Source: Alkalimarinus sediminis
Lineage (GTDB): Bacteria > Pseudomonadota > Gammaproteobacteria > Pseudomonadales > Oleiphilaceae
Assembly (NCBI RefSeq): GCF_026427595.1
Contig: NZ_CP101527.1
Location: 3,095,001 to 3,159,000, forward strand
Direction of reading: 5' to 3'
DNA: 64,000 nt
The stretch's first letter is position 1. Every line of letters begins with the position of its first letter. Shown here piece by piece: positions 32,975-42,650 of the stretch. The translations under genes were made by a program, and so were the position numbers. The notes under the pieces were generated by a model. That model was not told the origin of the DNA, did no database searches, and saw only the letters and a program-made list of their open reading frames with translations.

Positions 32975-34528
32975 TCATACAGACTTAAGCAATTGGGGAA
33001 TTGCTTGCAACAGATCTGATGCCAAGAGACTGTATTCACCTACCGCTAGCTTCGCCACATTTGCCGACTCACCATGCAAAACCACCCCTGTTGGCGCAAT
33101 AATAGATGAATCAATCCCCTTCTGCGCCCTCAGTCCCCCCAAGATGCCACTCAACACATCCCCCATGCCACCACTAGCCATACCTGGATTACCCGTATCG
33201 GCTAACCATAGGGTTATGTCGTTGTCAGCATTGGCTAAGGCAATCAATGTACCTGCTCCCTTAAGGATAATAGTACCACCATAGCGTTGCTGAAGTTCCA
33301 CTACAGCTTTAAAACGGTCATGCTCAACTGCTTCAACGGTACAATCGAGAAGCCTCGCAGCCTCCCCTGGGTGAGGGGTTAATATCCAGTTATCCCTTGC
33401 TTTAAAACGTTGCTCAGCCAATAGGTTGAGGCCATCTGCATCAACCACCATAGGCTTATTAGTCTGCATGGCCTTTTGAAATAGCTGTTGCCCCCATGCA
33501 TCTCGCCCCAATCCCGGACCGATAACAACCACATCTGCCGTTTCGAGCATGGCGTCAATATTATGCGCAAACTCAACGCCTCGCACCATCGCCTCCGGGC
33601 GTCGGGTCACAAATGCTGAAACATGCTCAGGGCGTGTTGCGACATAAACCAACCCAGCACCAACCCTACAGACGGCATCAGCTGCCATTAATGCAGCCCC
33701 TGCCATGCCGTAATCACCACCTATGACCAGTACACGTCCGAAATAGCCTTTATGAGCCACTTTTTCTCTTGCAGGAAGTCGCTGTTCAAACTCATGCCAG
33801 TCCGCCCTTAGACAGCTTGGCGCAATGCTATCCAGTATCGCACTGGGAACACCCAGAGAGTCATACTCCAATTCACCAACCACGTTGGGAGCATCTCCTG
33901 TTAGCAAACCCTGCTTAACAGCGATAAAAGTAATAGTTCTGTGAGCCTTCACCGCACAACCGAGGGTACGACCAGTATCACTACAGAGACCAGAAGGAAT
34001 ATCCACCGCAAATACGGGCCTGCCTGACTCATTAATCTGTTTAATAGCGGCCGCGTAGTCACCTCGAACATTACCCGTTAGCCCGGTTCCCAAAAGACAA
34101 TCTACAATCAAGTCACCATGAATAATCGAGGAAGAATGCCACTGGGTAAGCTGCACTTCAGAACACTCATTTAAACCTTGTAACCATTGCCAAGCGGCTG
34201 CAGCCTCCCCCTTTAATGTCGTAGGCTCGGCCAGCATCGTCAACTCTACAGCAAGCCCTTTTTGGGCAGCAAGGCCTGCTATAACCAAGCCGTCTCCGCC
34301 ATTATTCCCGCCACCACACAGAATCGACAGTGACTGAGTCTCAGGCCAACGGCGCAAAAGCATTCGAAATGCGGTTTTTCCTGCCCGCTTCATCAAATCA
34401 AACCCTGCAATCGGCATCATTTCAATTGCAGCGCGGTCGAGTGCGCGAACTTGGTCTGCTTTATACAACTCGCGCGGAAGCACTTTCCCGTCAAAATACG
34501 TCAATGGCTGTTTTAACCCTCTATTCAT
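32975..34528 (-). CDS. nnr: Bifunctional NAD(P)H-hydrate epimerase/ADP-dependent dehydratase
   Basis: This enzyme repairs damaged NAD(P)H hydrates. The N-terminal YjeF_N domain (about 20-220) epimerises NAD(P)HX and has SILCGGGNNGGDGLVIAGLA. The C-terminal carbohydrate-kinase-like dehydratase (about 240-510) has VLVIGGDYGMAGAALMAADAVCRVGAG, DADGLNLL, LTPHPGEAARLL and the metal/ADP site ADTGNPGMASGGMGDVLSGILGG. The 517 residues agree with the fused bacterial form. It is upstream of tsaE on the same strand and divergent from queG. Confidence 0.96.
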   Translation of the reverse strand: MNRGLKQPLTYFDGKVLPRELYKADQVRALDRAAIEMMPIAGFDLMKRAGKTAFRMLLRRWPETQSLSILCGGGNNGGDGLVIAGLAAQKGLAVELTMLAEPTTLKGEAAAAWQWLQGLNECSEVQLTQWHSSSIIHGDLIVDCLLGTGLTGNVRGDYAAAIKQINESGRPVFAVDIPSGLCSDTGRTLGCAVKAHRTITFIAVKQGLLTGDAPNVVGELEYDSLGVPSAILDSIAPSCLRADWHEFEQRLPAREKVAHKGYFGRVLVIGGDYGMAGAALMAADAVCRVGAGLVYVATRPEHVSAFVTRRPEAMVRGVEFAHNIDAMLETADVVVIGPGLGRDAWGQQLFQKAMQTNKPMVVDADGLNLLAEQRFKARDNWILTPHPGEAARLLDCTVEAVEHDRFKAVVELQQRYGGTIILKGAGTLIALANADNDITLWLADTGNPGMASGGMGDVLSGILGGLRAQKGIDSSIIAPTGVVLHGESANVAKLAVGEYSLLASDLLQAIPQLLKSV

Positions 34529-34786
34529 ATCGTAAATTGCCGTATAATATCCAACCAGGTTGACTCATTGATTCAATGACAACAGTTGTCTGACACGATG
34601 CTAACGCTACTTCAAAGCCAAATTAACATCAGTATCCATCACGAGCAGAAGATAACAATTCGCTTCAAGATTATCGCTTAGACTACTGTTAATAATAGCA
34701 AACCGTCACAAAAAGATCATTTTATAAACAATTTTTAATGTAACAGATAAACCTTGTGTTCACGTCATACTGCTGAGTAATTCCTG

Positions 34787-35917
34787 TTGAATAAACCAAT
34801 AGCCACATCCGCCAGCGATAAGAAAAGCCCCTCAAGTAGCGACCTGCAAGCACTCGCTACCCACATCAAAGCGTGGGCTCGAGAGCTGGGCTTTCAACAG
34901 GTTGGAATTACCGACGTTGACCCGGGCAAACATGAGCAACGCTTTATTCAATGGTTAGAGAACCAGTATCAAGGCGATATGGACTATATGGGCAAGCATG
35001 GCAGCAAACGCTATCACCCCGATCAGTTGGTAGAAGAGACATCTCGCGTAATTTCACTCCGAATGGACTACCTACCAGAAGATAGTCGAATGATCGAAGT
35101 GCTTAAAGATAAGAACAAAGGCTACATCTCCCGCTACACGTTGGGGCGTGACTATCACAAACTCATTCGAAAGCGGCTTAATCTGCTCACTCAAAAAATA
35201 AACGAAACAATGTCTGGCTTTAATTTTCGGGCCTTTGTCGATAGCGCCCCAGTATTGGAGCGTGCTTTTGCGCAAAAAAGTGGGTTAGGATGGTTTGGCA
35301 AAAGTTCGATGATTATCAATCGACAAGCTGGCACCTACTTTTTTCTGGGGGAGATTTTTACCAACATCCCTCTGCCGATCGACCCGCCTTATGAAAAAGA
35401 TCACTGCGGCCAATGCACCGAATGTTTGGATAAGTGCCCCACGAATGCATTTGTATCACCCTATGTCCTGGATGCCAGACGCTGCATTTCATACCTAACT
35501 ATCGAATTGAAAGGCACTATCCCAGAAGAGTTGCGGTCACTTATGGGGAATCGAATTTTTGGTTGCGATGACTGCCAGTTAGTATGTCCTTGGAACCGAT
35601 TTTCTAAATCATCTAATGAGAGTGATTTTTCTCCCCGCCATCAGTTTACGACTCCTGACCTAGTGGACCTGTTTAATTGGGATGAGGAAACATTCCTAAA
35701 GTTAACAGAAGGCTCTGCCATTCGCCGTGCGGGTTACGAAAGCTGGTTGCGCAATATTGCCATTGCACTTGGGAATGCACCGAGCTCAGCGGTCGTCATT
35801 AAGACGTTAAAAGAAAAACAAGACCACCCATCCGACATCGTAAAGGAGCATGTAGAATGGGCATTGGCGCAGCACGAAGACAAGTTACCGCTTATCGATA
35901 TCACCTCTAAAGCTTAA
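34787..35917 (+). CDS. queG: Epoxyqueuosine reductase
   Basis: QueG performs the last step of queuosine synthesis in tRNA, reducing epoxyqueuosine with cobalamin and two [4Fe-4S] clusters. The 376-residue protein has PFAM DUF1730 features ([23 protein letters not shown]), the first cluster motif with Cys207, Cys210, Cys213 and Cys217 ([12 protein letters not shown]) and the second around Cys260-Cys267 ([11 protein letters not shown]). The start codon is TTG and no ATG is close by; the first 20 residues are family-variable. Its 3' end overlaps the convergent orn gene by 11 bases. Confidence 0.95.
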   Translation: MNKPIATSASDKKSPSSSDLQALATHIKAWARELGFQQVGITDVDPGKHEQRFIQWLENQYQGDMDYMGKHGSKRYHPDQLVEETSRVISLRMDYLPEDSRMIEVLKDKNKGYISRYTLGRDYHKLIRKRLNLLTQKINETMSGFNFRAFVDSAPVLERAFAQKSGLGWFGKSSMIINRQAGTYFFLGEIFTNIPLPIDPPYEKDHCGQCTECLDKCPTNAFVSPYVLDARRCISYLTIELKGTIPEELRSLMGNRIFGCDDCQLVCPWNRFSKSSNESDFSPRHQFTTPDLVDLFNWDEETFLKLTEGSAIRRAGYESWLRNIAIALGNAPSSAVVIKTLKEKQDHPSDIVKEHVEWALAQHEDKLPLIDITSKA

Positions 35918-36449
35918 AAAAGTGCTCGCGATAGTGTTGCAGCTCCCCAATAGACTCACGAATGTCATCAAGCGCCAAATGAACGCCTTTCTTTTTAAAA
36001 CTACTAGCCACTTCTGGCTTCCATCGTTTAGCCAGCTCTTTAACCGTACTTACATCTAAATTACGGTAATGGAAAAACGCTTCAAGCTCTTTCATATACT
36101 TAACTAAAAAGCGACGATCTTGGCCAATGCTGTTGCCGCAAAGCGGCGAAACACCCTTATCCACATAGTTTGCGATAAACTCAATGGTTTGACGCTCTGC
36201 TTCAGCTTCTGAAATCTGACTATCCTTCACTCGCTGGGTCAACCCCGAAGCACCATGAGTGTTAGTACACCATTCATCCATTTGAGCCAATACGCTGTCG
36301 GGCTGATGTATGGCCAACACAGGGCCCTCAGCCAGGATGTTTAAGTCTGCGTCTGTCACGATGGTTGCGATCTCAATGATACGGTCAACTTCCGGATCTA
36401 GTCCGGTCATTTCTAGGTCGATCCACACTAAGTTTTCATTTCTAGCCAT
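35907..36449 (-). CDS. orn: Oligoribonuclease
   Basis: Orn degrades 2-5 nt RNAs and the linear dinucleotide pGpG produced when c-di-GMP is broken down. The 180-residue DEDDh exonuclease has [23 protein letters not shown] with the first Asp/Glu pair, [15 protein letters not shown] and the final [21 protein letters not shown]. It is divergent from rsgA and overlaps queG tail to tail. The c-di-GMP link is relevant because a FimX-type protein is encoded in the same window. Confidence 0.97.
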   Translation of the reverse strand: MARNENLVWIDLEMTGLDPEVDRIIEIATIVTDADLNILAEGPVLAIHQPDSVLAQMDEWCTNTHGASGLTQRVKDSQISEAEAERQTIEFIANYVDKGVSPLCGNSIGQDRRFLVKYMKELEAFFHYRNLDVSTVKELAKRWKPEVASSFKKKGVHLALDDIRESIGELQHYREHFFKL

Positions 36450-36564
36450 AAAATTTCCTTAATCAGCCATCAAGGGCTGCTAATAATCTGTAAATCCAAT
36501 ATCATGGGCTCATATTAGCAGTAATTTCTAATGCTCTAAATAAATTAAAGGTCTCCCAGAGAAT

Positions 36565-37668
36565 ATGGCCAAGCGAAAGCTCAACAGACGACAAAAATGG
36601 CGTGTAGAAAAGGTGCAAGAAGAGCGCACGCAACGGGCGCAAAAACGTGAACGAGATATCAGCAGACAACTGCAGGCGGGTGACCTGAGCGCCGAGCAAG
36701 AAGGTATAGTAATCGCTCACTTCGGCCAGCTACTCAGTGTTGAAGCCCTTGAAGGTGAAGATAAGGGCAAAATACATAGCTGTCATGTCAGAGCCAACAT
36801 CGAATCATTAGTAACAGGTGACCGGGTCATCTGGCGTGCGGGAAAAGACTTTACCGGCGTTATTGAAGCCAGGCTTGAGCGCGAAACCATTCTTCAGCGC
36901 CCTGACAACTTTGGCAACCTTAAACCCGTTGCTGCCAATATTGACTATATCGTCATTGTCATTGCTCCTGAGCCAGAGCCATTTCAAGGCTTGGTAGACC
37001 GATATATTGTTGCCGCTGAGACGGTCGGTATACCGCCTGTTATCCTGCTTAATAAAACAGACTTACTGACTGACGAAAACCGAAAACCCATCGACGAGAT
37101 GATGGAACTTTACGAATCTCTGGGCTATCACACGATACGAGCTTCGGTGAAACCCTCTTATGTCATGGCAAGTCAAGAAGATTGCAGTGACGGTGATAGC
37201 AGCGGAAACGAGGGCATGTCAGAGCTATTAGACTGGCTCGACGAACACACCAGCGTCTTTGTCGGCCAATCAGGTGTAGGTAAATCATCGCTCATTCAAG
37301 CACTGCTTCCTGAACACGATATTAGAGTTGGAGCTCTATCTGAAAACACCCGTAAAGGCACACACACAACAACCACAGCGAAGCTATTTCACCTGCCTAG
37401 TGGAGGGGATTTAGTGGACTCACCGGGCATTCGGGAATTTGGTTTGTGGCATATTGGTGAACAAGAGCTACTTGAGGGTTTTATCGAGTTTCGTCCACAT
37501 TTAGGATTTTGTCGATTTAGAGACTGCCACCATGAAAAGGAACCCAACTGCGCCATTATCGGAGCAGTAGCAAGTGGCGAAATTTCAGAGAGGCGAATGG
37601 AGAGCTATCGCCGTATTAAGCATGCAATAAAAGACCAAAATGAACGAGGGTTAATGCTTAGGGATTAA
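36565..37668 (+). CDS. rsgA: Ribosome small subunit-dependent GTPase RsgA
   Basis: RsgA is a circularly permuted GTPase that checks late 30S assembly. The 367-residue protein begins with a Lys/Arg-rich tail (MAKRKLNRRQKWRVEKVQEERTQRAQKRER), followed by an OB-fold. The G motifs come in permuted order: NKTDLL (G4) near 167, GQSGVGKSSLIQ (G1) near 233 and DSPGIREFG (G3) near 283. A zinc-binding C-terminal domain follows (FCRFRDCHHEKEPNCAI). Confidence 0.96.
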   Translation: MAKRKLNRRQKWRVEKVQEERTQRAQKRERDISRQLQAGDLSAEQEGIVIAHFGQLLSVEALEGEDKGKIHSCHVRANIESLVTGDRVIWRAGKDFTGVIEARLERETILQRPDNFGNLKPVAANIDYIVIVIAPEPEPFQGLVDRYIVAAETVGIPPVILLNKTDLLTDENRKPIDEMMELYESLGYHTIRASVKPSYVMASQEDCSDGDSSGNEGMSELLDWLDEHTSVFVGQSGVGKSSLIQALLPEHDIRVGALSENTRKGTHTTTTAKLFHLPSGGDLVDSPGIREFGLWHIGEQELLEGFIEFRPHLGFCRFRDCHHEKEPNCAIIGAVASGEISERRMESYRRIKHAIKDQNERGLMLRD

Positions 37669-37717
37669 AGCTCAAGGTTCAAGGTCATATCACGATATGA
37701 CCTCTTATACCCCGCTT

Positions 37718-38650
37718 TTACCAAGAGACATCATCAGGGTTAACCTCTTCCACATCATCAAACCAGCTGCCACTTTCTAACTGCTTAGAGGCACCTTTGT
37801 TGCTTGTTTCGGCATCTCTAACGCCTGCATTTCGAGTAATTTCATCTTCTGCCTTTCGATTTAAAACAATAATCGCTATGCGACGATTAACCGCAGCATA
37901 GGAGTCGTTTTGATCAAATAATACAGAAGACGCCAACCCAACCACACGAGACACTTGGTCTTCATCAACCCCTCCTGCTACTACAGCTCTACGAGCTGCA
38001 TTGGCTCTATCAGCAGAAAGCTCCCAGTTGGTGTAGCCTTCACGCCCTGAAAAGGGTGCAGCATCGGTATGCCCGGTCAGGCTTATTTTATTGGGTACTT
38101 GAGAAATTGTTTTACCAAGTTCAACCAGAAGGTCTTCTGAGTAGAACTTGAGTTCTGACTTTCCACTATCAAACATTGGTCGTTTTGATTGATCAACAAT
38201 CTGGATTCTTAGCCCCTCGGGAGTAATATCGAGCAACAGTTGATCTTTAAACTCTTTCAGGGTTTCGTTTTGGTCTATTTTTTCTTGCAGCGTCGCCATA
38301 AGATCTTGAAGGCGCTCCTCTTCGATAGTGTCAGCCAATGCTTCGATCTCTTCATCTTCGAACTGTATATCACTATCGTCCTGATCAGCAGAAGAAGAGC
38401 GAACCATAGATGCACTGCCGTCTAGGTCAACAGGGTTAGGGCTTCCTCCCTCAACAAACCCTATCGGATCTTTAAAGTACCCTTCGATCGCCTCCTTCTG
38501 CTCCGGGCTTGCTGTGGCACTCAGCCACAACACCAAAAAAAACGCCATCATCGCCGTCGCAAAGTCAGCAAAGGCGACCTTCCAGGCACCACCATGGTGT
38601 CCAGCCTTCTTAACAACTTTTCGAACAATAATTGGAGGTAAATCTTCCAC
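37718..38650 (-). CDS. motB: Flagellar motor stator protein MotB
   Basis: MotB is the peptidoglycan-anchored stator subunit of the proton-driven flagellar motor. The 310-residue protein has one N-terminal membrane helix (KVAFADFATAMMAFFLVLWLSAT) containing the ion-carrying Asp29, an acidic plug/linker region (DQDDSDIQFEDEEIEALADTIEEERLQ) and a C-terminal OmpA-like domain (about 160-280; LTGHTDAAPFSGREGYTNWELSADRANAARR). It lies 43 bases after motA in the same operon. Confidence 0.95.
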   Translation of the reverse strand: MEDLPPIIVRKVVKKAGHHGGAWKVAFADFATAMMAFFLVLWLSATASPEQKEAIEGYFKDPIGFVEGGSPNPVDLDGSASMVRSSSADQDDSDIQFEDEEIEALADTIEEERLQDLMATLQEKIDQNETLKEFKDQLLLDITPEGLRIQIVDQSKRPMFDSGKSELKFYSEDLLVELGKTISQVPNKISLTGHTDAAPFSGREGYTNWELSADRANAARRAVVAGGVDEDQVSRVVGLASSVLFDQNDSYAAVNRRIAIIVLNRKAEDEITRNAGVRDAETSNKGASKQLESGSWFDDVEEVNPDDVSW

Positions 38651-38693
38651 TCTTAAACCCTAGCCTGATACGCGCTATCGAGATTGCACTAGA

Positions 38694-39545
38694 TTAACGA
38701 GACTTGACGTGATCATTAAGCTCTTGAAACTTTGGTCGAACATCAAAAAACAGCACCTTTCTTCCAAACTCTACCGCCATCTGAGGAGCCATACCGCCCA
38801 TAGTCGCCAAAATACTCACCTTAATACATTCTAGCGCCTTCACTTCTGCGAGAACCATATTTTCCATTAATGCAGACATCGGCCCGACAAAGCCATAAGC
38901 CAACAATATACCCAAAAATGTACCGACCAATGCCGCTGCTACATGTGTACCAATGGCCTCTGGCGGCCCACCAAGAGATCCCATGGTAATGACAATACCC
39001 AACACCGCTGCAACAATACCAAAACCAGGCAGCGCATCTGCAACCTTCTGCAATGCATGAGCAGGTTCTTCTAGCTCAGTTTGTCGTGTCTCGATCTCCA
39101 GGTCCATTAAGCCTTCTAGCTCATGTGAAGCCATGTTACCTGTGCTGATGATCCTCAAATAATCAGTAATGTATTCGATAACCGCGGGCATCTTTAGAAT
39201 GGCTGGGTATCGAGTAAATATTTCACTCGCGTAAGGGTCATCAACATCTGCCTCTATGGACATGACGCCCTGCTTACGGGATTTATCAAAGATATCGTAC
39301 AGCAGACTGAGGAGATCCATATACATCGCTTTATTAAACTTTGACCCCACCAACAAAGATGGCAACGAAGTAAAAACAGTCTTAATAGTGTGAGTCGGGT
39401 TAGAAACAACAAAAGCGCCAAACGCAGCCCCTCCGATAATTAGAATTTCGAACGGCTGCCATAACGCGGCTATCTCTCCATGAGACAACACATACCCACC
39501 CAGCACACTGGCAATGACGATGATAAAACCAATAATTAATGACAT
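38694..39545 (-). CDS. motA: Flagellar motor stator protein MotA
   Basis: MotA makes the proton channel with MotB and pushes on FliG. The 283-residue protein has four hydrophobic segments, two near the N-terminus (1-55) and two at about 170-225, with the conserved ALPGFGIVAAVLGIVITMGSLGGPPEAIGTHVAAALVGTFLGILLAYG-type region in the latter pair. It is divergent from the HDOD gene. I saw no convincing sigma-28 promoter in the 189-base gap upstream. Confidence 0.95.
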   Translation of the reverse strand: MSLIIGFIIVIASVLGGYVLSHGEIAALWQPFEILIIGGAAFGAFVVSNPTHTIKTVFTSLPSLLVGSKFNKAMYMDLLSLLYDIFDKSRKQGVMSIEADVDDPYASEIFTRYPAILKMPAVIEYITDYLRIISTGNMASHELEGLMDLEIETRQTELEEPAHALQKVADALPGFGIVAAVLGIVITMGSLGGPPEAIGTHVAAALVGTFLGILLAYGFVGPMSALMENMVLAEVKALECIKVSILATMGGMAPQMAVEFGRKVLFFDVRPKFQELNDHVKSR

Positions 39546-39734
39546 AGACTACTAACCAACAAAATGAGCACTTAATCCAGAATGTAATTGCTAAAACGTA
39601 AAATAGTGTGCAAAAAACAGGCATATTATTAGAAGACAAAGGATTAGTTCCCTCAGGCTTTACTAATTTGTACCGTTTTTACTATTTCATACTATAGTTA
39701 GTTAAGAACATTTTTAATCATTTAACAAATACTT

Positions 39735-41537
39735 ATGAATAAACAAGATTCACCTGTTGGCGCCAAAGAGTGGTCGGAATTTCTTACTGCACAAATACTC
39801 CCCACAGGCCCTTTTGTTGGAAAGCAAGTTTTAAAGACAATAAAAGAAGACAAACTCCCTTATAAAAAAATTGCGGAGCGGGTCAATAAAGACCCGATTT
39901 TCTCCTATCATGTCATGAGCAAAGCCAATCAAGGTAAAGGAGAAAGCGCGCCGTTCAGCAAAACCCTAGATCATGCTATCAGCATGCTAGGAACTGAGAG
40001 TCTTAAAAAGATCACCCTATCACTCCCCACTATCAGCCCAAAACCCGGCGATTCTGAACAGTTTTACTATGCTCGAGTCATCTGCTCTAGCCTACTTGCA
40101 TCGTACTTGGCTCGTTCGTTTTCTGCTATAAAGCAACTAGGACAAACTGAAGATATATACTGGGGAGCTCTTTTTTGCGGAGTGCCTATGTGGTACTTGT
40201 GGCGCTTTGCTACCCCTCAAATGAAGCAGGTTCGTCACACAATTCATACCGACTATAAAAGCCCCAAGGAAGCAGAAACTGAAGTATTCGGCTGCACCAT
40301 ACCCGAGTTGGCGCAAACTTTAGTCAACCGATTGGACGTCCCCCCTTTAACTAAAGCTTGCTACGCACCAGAGAGTCAGCTCACACCTAAGCAGTGGATA
40401 AAAATGAGCCGTCACGTTAGGCCAAGCGGGCGGCCAATAAAAGTTGACGACAAACGAATAAACCTAGTGAGTTCACGCGCCTCATTTGCCATCACCTTAG
40501 CTAACTTACTTGCGTACTACGCCTCGCAAGATTGGTACTCTACCGCCACTCTAAGAGTGCAAAAGGTAATAGCAGTATATTTGGGCATACCGCTCGACCA
40601 AGCAATAGCCATTACTCATAAATGCGCAGCAGACATGTCCAGGGAGCACCCAATTCCAGATATTCTGCTACCTGCAGCTAGACTCATGCTGCCGCCACGA
40701 GATAAGGCTAAGAAAGAGAGCTTACCTCAACAGAGTAAACCGTTAGTAGATCAGCCTAATGAAACAAGCTCCAGTGCGACTCCACTAACAACAGCCACCA
40801 CCGCAGCATCTGCCGTGGCAACCAAGACTGAGCCACCTTCAGTAACGACACCCGCTGTATCGCCAACTACAACTGAAGCAAATCAATCTGAAAAAGAACC
40901 TGACAAACCAATCAATGAAGAGCCCGCCAAACCAGCAGAGATAAAGGTCAATCACGCACCGAAAAAAGAGGAAGTCACCCAAGAAGATAAGGCTCCTCAA
41001 CGAACTCGAGGGGACAAAGATACCTTTAACGAGTTCACCGATCTCATGCTGAATAACCCAGATAACTTTGTAGACCTTCACGAACTAATGAATGCGGCTA
41101 CGCAGTGTGTTTCGTATGGCATTGGGCTTCAAAAAGCAATTGTCGCGTTAGTAAACACAGGCGAAACCCGCTTAAAAGCCTACTACCATGTCGGCACACG
41201 GGATCATCCCCAATTAAGCGGCTACCAGGCTGACCTGACAAAACCCTCTCTGTTTTCAAGGCTTATCGAAAAGCCATCTAGCATCTGGGTTAAGCCGTCT
41301 AGCAATAAAAATATCTGGGCGATGATTCCCCCTGAGTTTAAGGTCGCAAGTGCCGCCAAAGAGTTTTTCTTGATGTCCATATTCGTCAATCAAAAACCAG
41401 TTGCGGTATTCTATGCAGATTCTGGCGATGAGAGCCATCCGCTTACTGAATATGACTACAAACAGTTCAAATATATGTGCAGCGCTGCAACTCACTGCCT
41501 ACAATATTTAGCCGCTAAACGGGCGAAACAGACATAA
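39735..41537 (+). CDS. HDOD-domain signalling protein with C-terminal GAF-like domain
   Basis: This 600-residue cytoplasmic protein has three parts. Residues about 10-215 resemble an HDOD domain (VLKTIKEDKLPYKKIAERVNKDPIFSYHVMSKANQ, ... LDHAISMLGTESLKKITLS). About 325-425 is a low-complexity linker rich in Thr, Ala, Pro, Lys and Glu. About 435-595 looks GAF-like (MNAATQCVSYGIGLQKAIVALVNTGETRLKAYYHVG ... FLMSIFVNQKPVAVFYADSG). HDOD proteins act as non-catalytic signalling scaffolds in motility, c-di-GMP and stress control. An HDOD gene next to motAB also occurs in Pseudomonas (PA4955). Ligand and partner are unknown. Confidence 0.75.
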   Translation: MNKQDSPVGAKEWSEFLTAQILPTGPFVGKQVLKTIKEDKLPYKKIAERVNKDPIFSYHVMSKANQGKGESAPFSKTLDHAISMLGTESLKKITLSLPTISPKPGDSEQFYYARVICSSLLASYLARSFSAIKQLGQTEDIYWGALFCGVPMWYLWRFATPQMKQVRHTIHTDYKSPKEAETEVFGCTIPELAQTLVNRLDVPPLTKACYAPESQLTPKQWIKMSRHVRPSGRPIKVDDKRINLVSSRASFAITLANLLAYYASQDWYSTATLRVQKVIAVYLGIPLDQAIAITHKCAADMSREHPIPDILLPAARLMLPPRDKAKKESLPQQSKPLVDQPNETSSSATPLTTATTAASAVATKTEPPSVTTPAVSPTTTEANQSEKEPDKPINEEPAKPAEIKVNHAPKKEEVTQEDKAPQRTRGDKDTFNEFTDLMLNNPDNFVDLHELMNAATQCVSYGIGLQKAIVALVNTGETRLKAYYHVGTRDHPQLSGYQADLTKPSLFSRLIEKPSSIWVKPSSNKNIWAMIPPEFKVASAAKEFFLMSIFVNQKPVAVFYADSGDESHPLTEYDYKQFKYMCSAATHCLQYLAAKRAKQT

Positions 41538-41647
41538 ACAAGCCTTTTAAAAGGGGAATTAAGATTCAGGACGATCGCTATAATCTGGTAGTATTGCCAG
41601 ATAGTCATTTTTAATCGATAGCTTTTGCGCATAAAAAGCTTTTAACT

Positions 41648-42472
41648 ATGGAAAACAGTGCAATGAATATCCCCTTATTGCTCGAACCTGAACAACTCCA
41701 AGCATTAATTGGCCAGCCTTCGCTTCTTATTATTGATATTTGCAACCCAACCCGGTATCAGGAAGGTCATATCGAAGGCGCCATTCATATATCACCAGCG
41801 GAGACACAGCTCGGCACACCCCCTGCCCCAGGAAAAATACCAACAGAAGCTTCACTGGATCAGCTATTCAAAAAAATTGGCTTAACCGAAGATAAGCACG
41901 TTGTTGTTTATGATGACGAGGGCGGCGGCTGGGCAGGCCGCTTTATTTGGCTTCTAGATAGCATAGGCCATGTAAAATACTCGTATCTAAATGGTGGCTA
42001 TCTAGCATGGGAAGACGAAAAAAGACCACTGACTACAGAGGTCCCACCGGCCACGCCTTCGACCTATAATACCCGAATCAACCATAACCATACCGCATCA
42101 ATCGACGAAGTGTTAGCACGACTTGACGACCCTGAAACCGCCATTTGGGATGCTAGGTCACCACAAGAATTTAGCGGCGAGAAAGTACTCGCAGCGAAAA
42201 AAGGTCACATTCCCGGCGCTGCTAACTTTGAATGGACGCAAGCCATGGATCCAAAGCGAGCACTTAGAGTAAAAGATCAGCACCTGCTACTTGATACACT
42301 TGCTGCGCTCGGTTTAACAACCGATAAAAAGGTCATTACTCACTGCCAAACCCATCACCGCTCAGGCTTTACCTATCTGGTAGCCAAAATTCTGGGGTTT
42401 AAAGAGATTAAGGCCTATGATGGCTCTTGGTCTGAGTGGGGCAACCACCCAGAAACGCCCGTTGAAAGCTAA
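41648..42472 (+). CDS. Thiosulfate sulfurtransferase (two-domain rhodanese)
   Basis: This 274-residue protein has two rhodanese repeats of about 120 residues. The N-terminal one is inactive, with VVVYDDEGGGWAGRF at the loop position; the C-terminal one carries the persulfide-forming cysteine in THCQTHHRSGFTYLVAKILG. It transfers sulfane sulfur from thiosulfate or a related donor to cyanide or an acceptor protein. P. aeruginosa has rhdA at the same place, before psd. The CQTHHRSG loop supports rhodanese over 3-mercaptopyruvate sulfurtransferase, which usually has CGSGVTA. Confidence 0.88.
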   Translation: MENSAMNIPLLLEPEQLQALIGQPSLLIIDICNPTRYQEGHIEGAIHISPAETQLGTPPAPGKIPTEASLDQLFKKIGLTEDKHVVVYDDEGGGWAGRFIWLLDSIGHVKYSYLNGGYLAWEDEKRPLTTEVPPATPSTYNTRINHNHTASIDEVLARLDDPETAIWDARSPQEFSGEKVLAAKKGHIPGAANFEWTQAMDPKRALRVKDQHLLLDTLAALGLTTDKKVITHCQTHHRSGFTYLVAKILGFKEIKAYDGSWSEWGNHPETPVES

Positions 42473-42650
42473 AACTTACGAGCAGGGTTGAACAAAGCGC
42501 TAACCTCTAAAGTTCGGAGTTAACAATTAGCTCAACCTTGAGTTCTAACACCAAAGCAGTAAAATTGCAGAAAAATGCAGCGGGATCATCGATGCTTTAT
42601 GGTCGACCCCACCCATACTCGAATTTACTTACCATAGGCAAACACGATTA

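Noticed and set aside
35907-35917. queG/orn 3' overlap as a possible frameshift or error
   Set aside because: Both C-termini match their families in length, so this is a normal tail-to-tail overlap.
37682-37703. Hairpin AGGTCATAT/ATATGACCT between rsgA and motB
   Set aside because: Stem of nine AT-rich pairs without a T-run; too weak to call a terminator with confidence.
39546-39734. Sigma-28 flagellar promoter before motA
   Set aside because: A TAAAG is present but no GCCGATAA at the right spacing, so no promoter was called.
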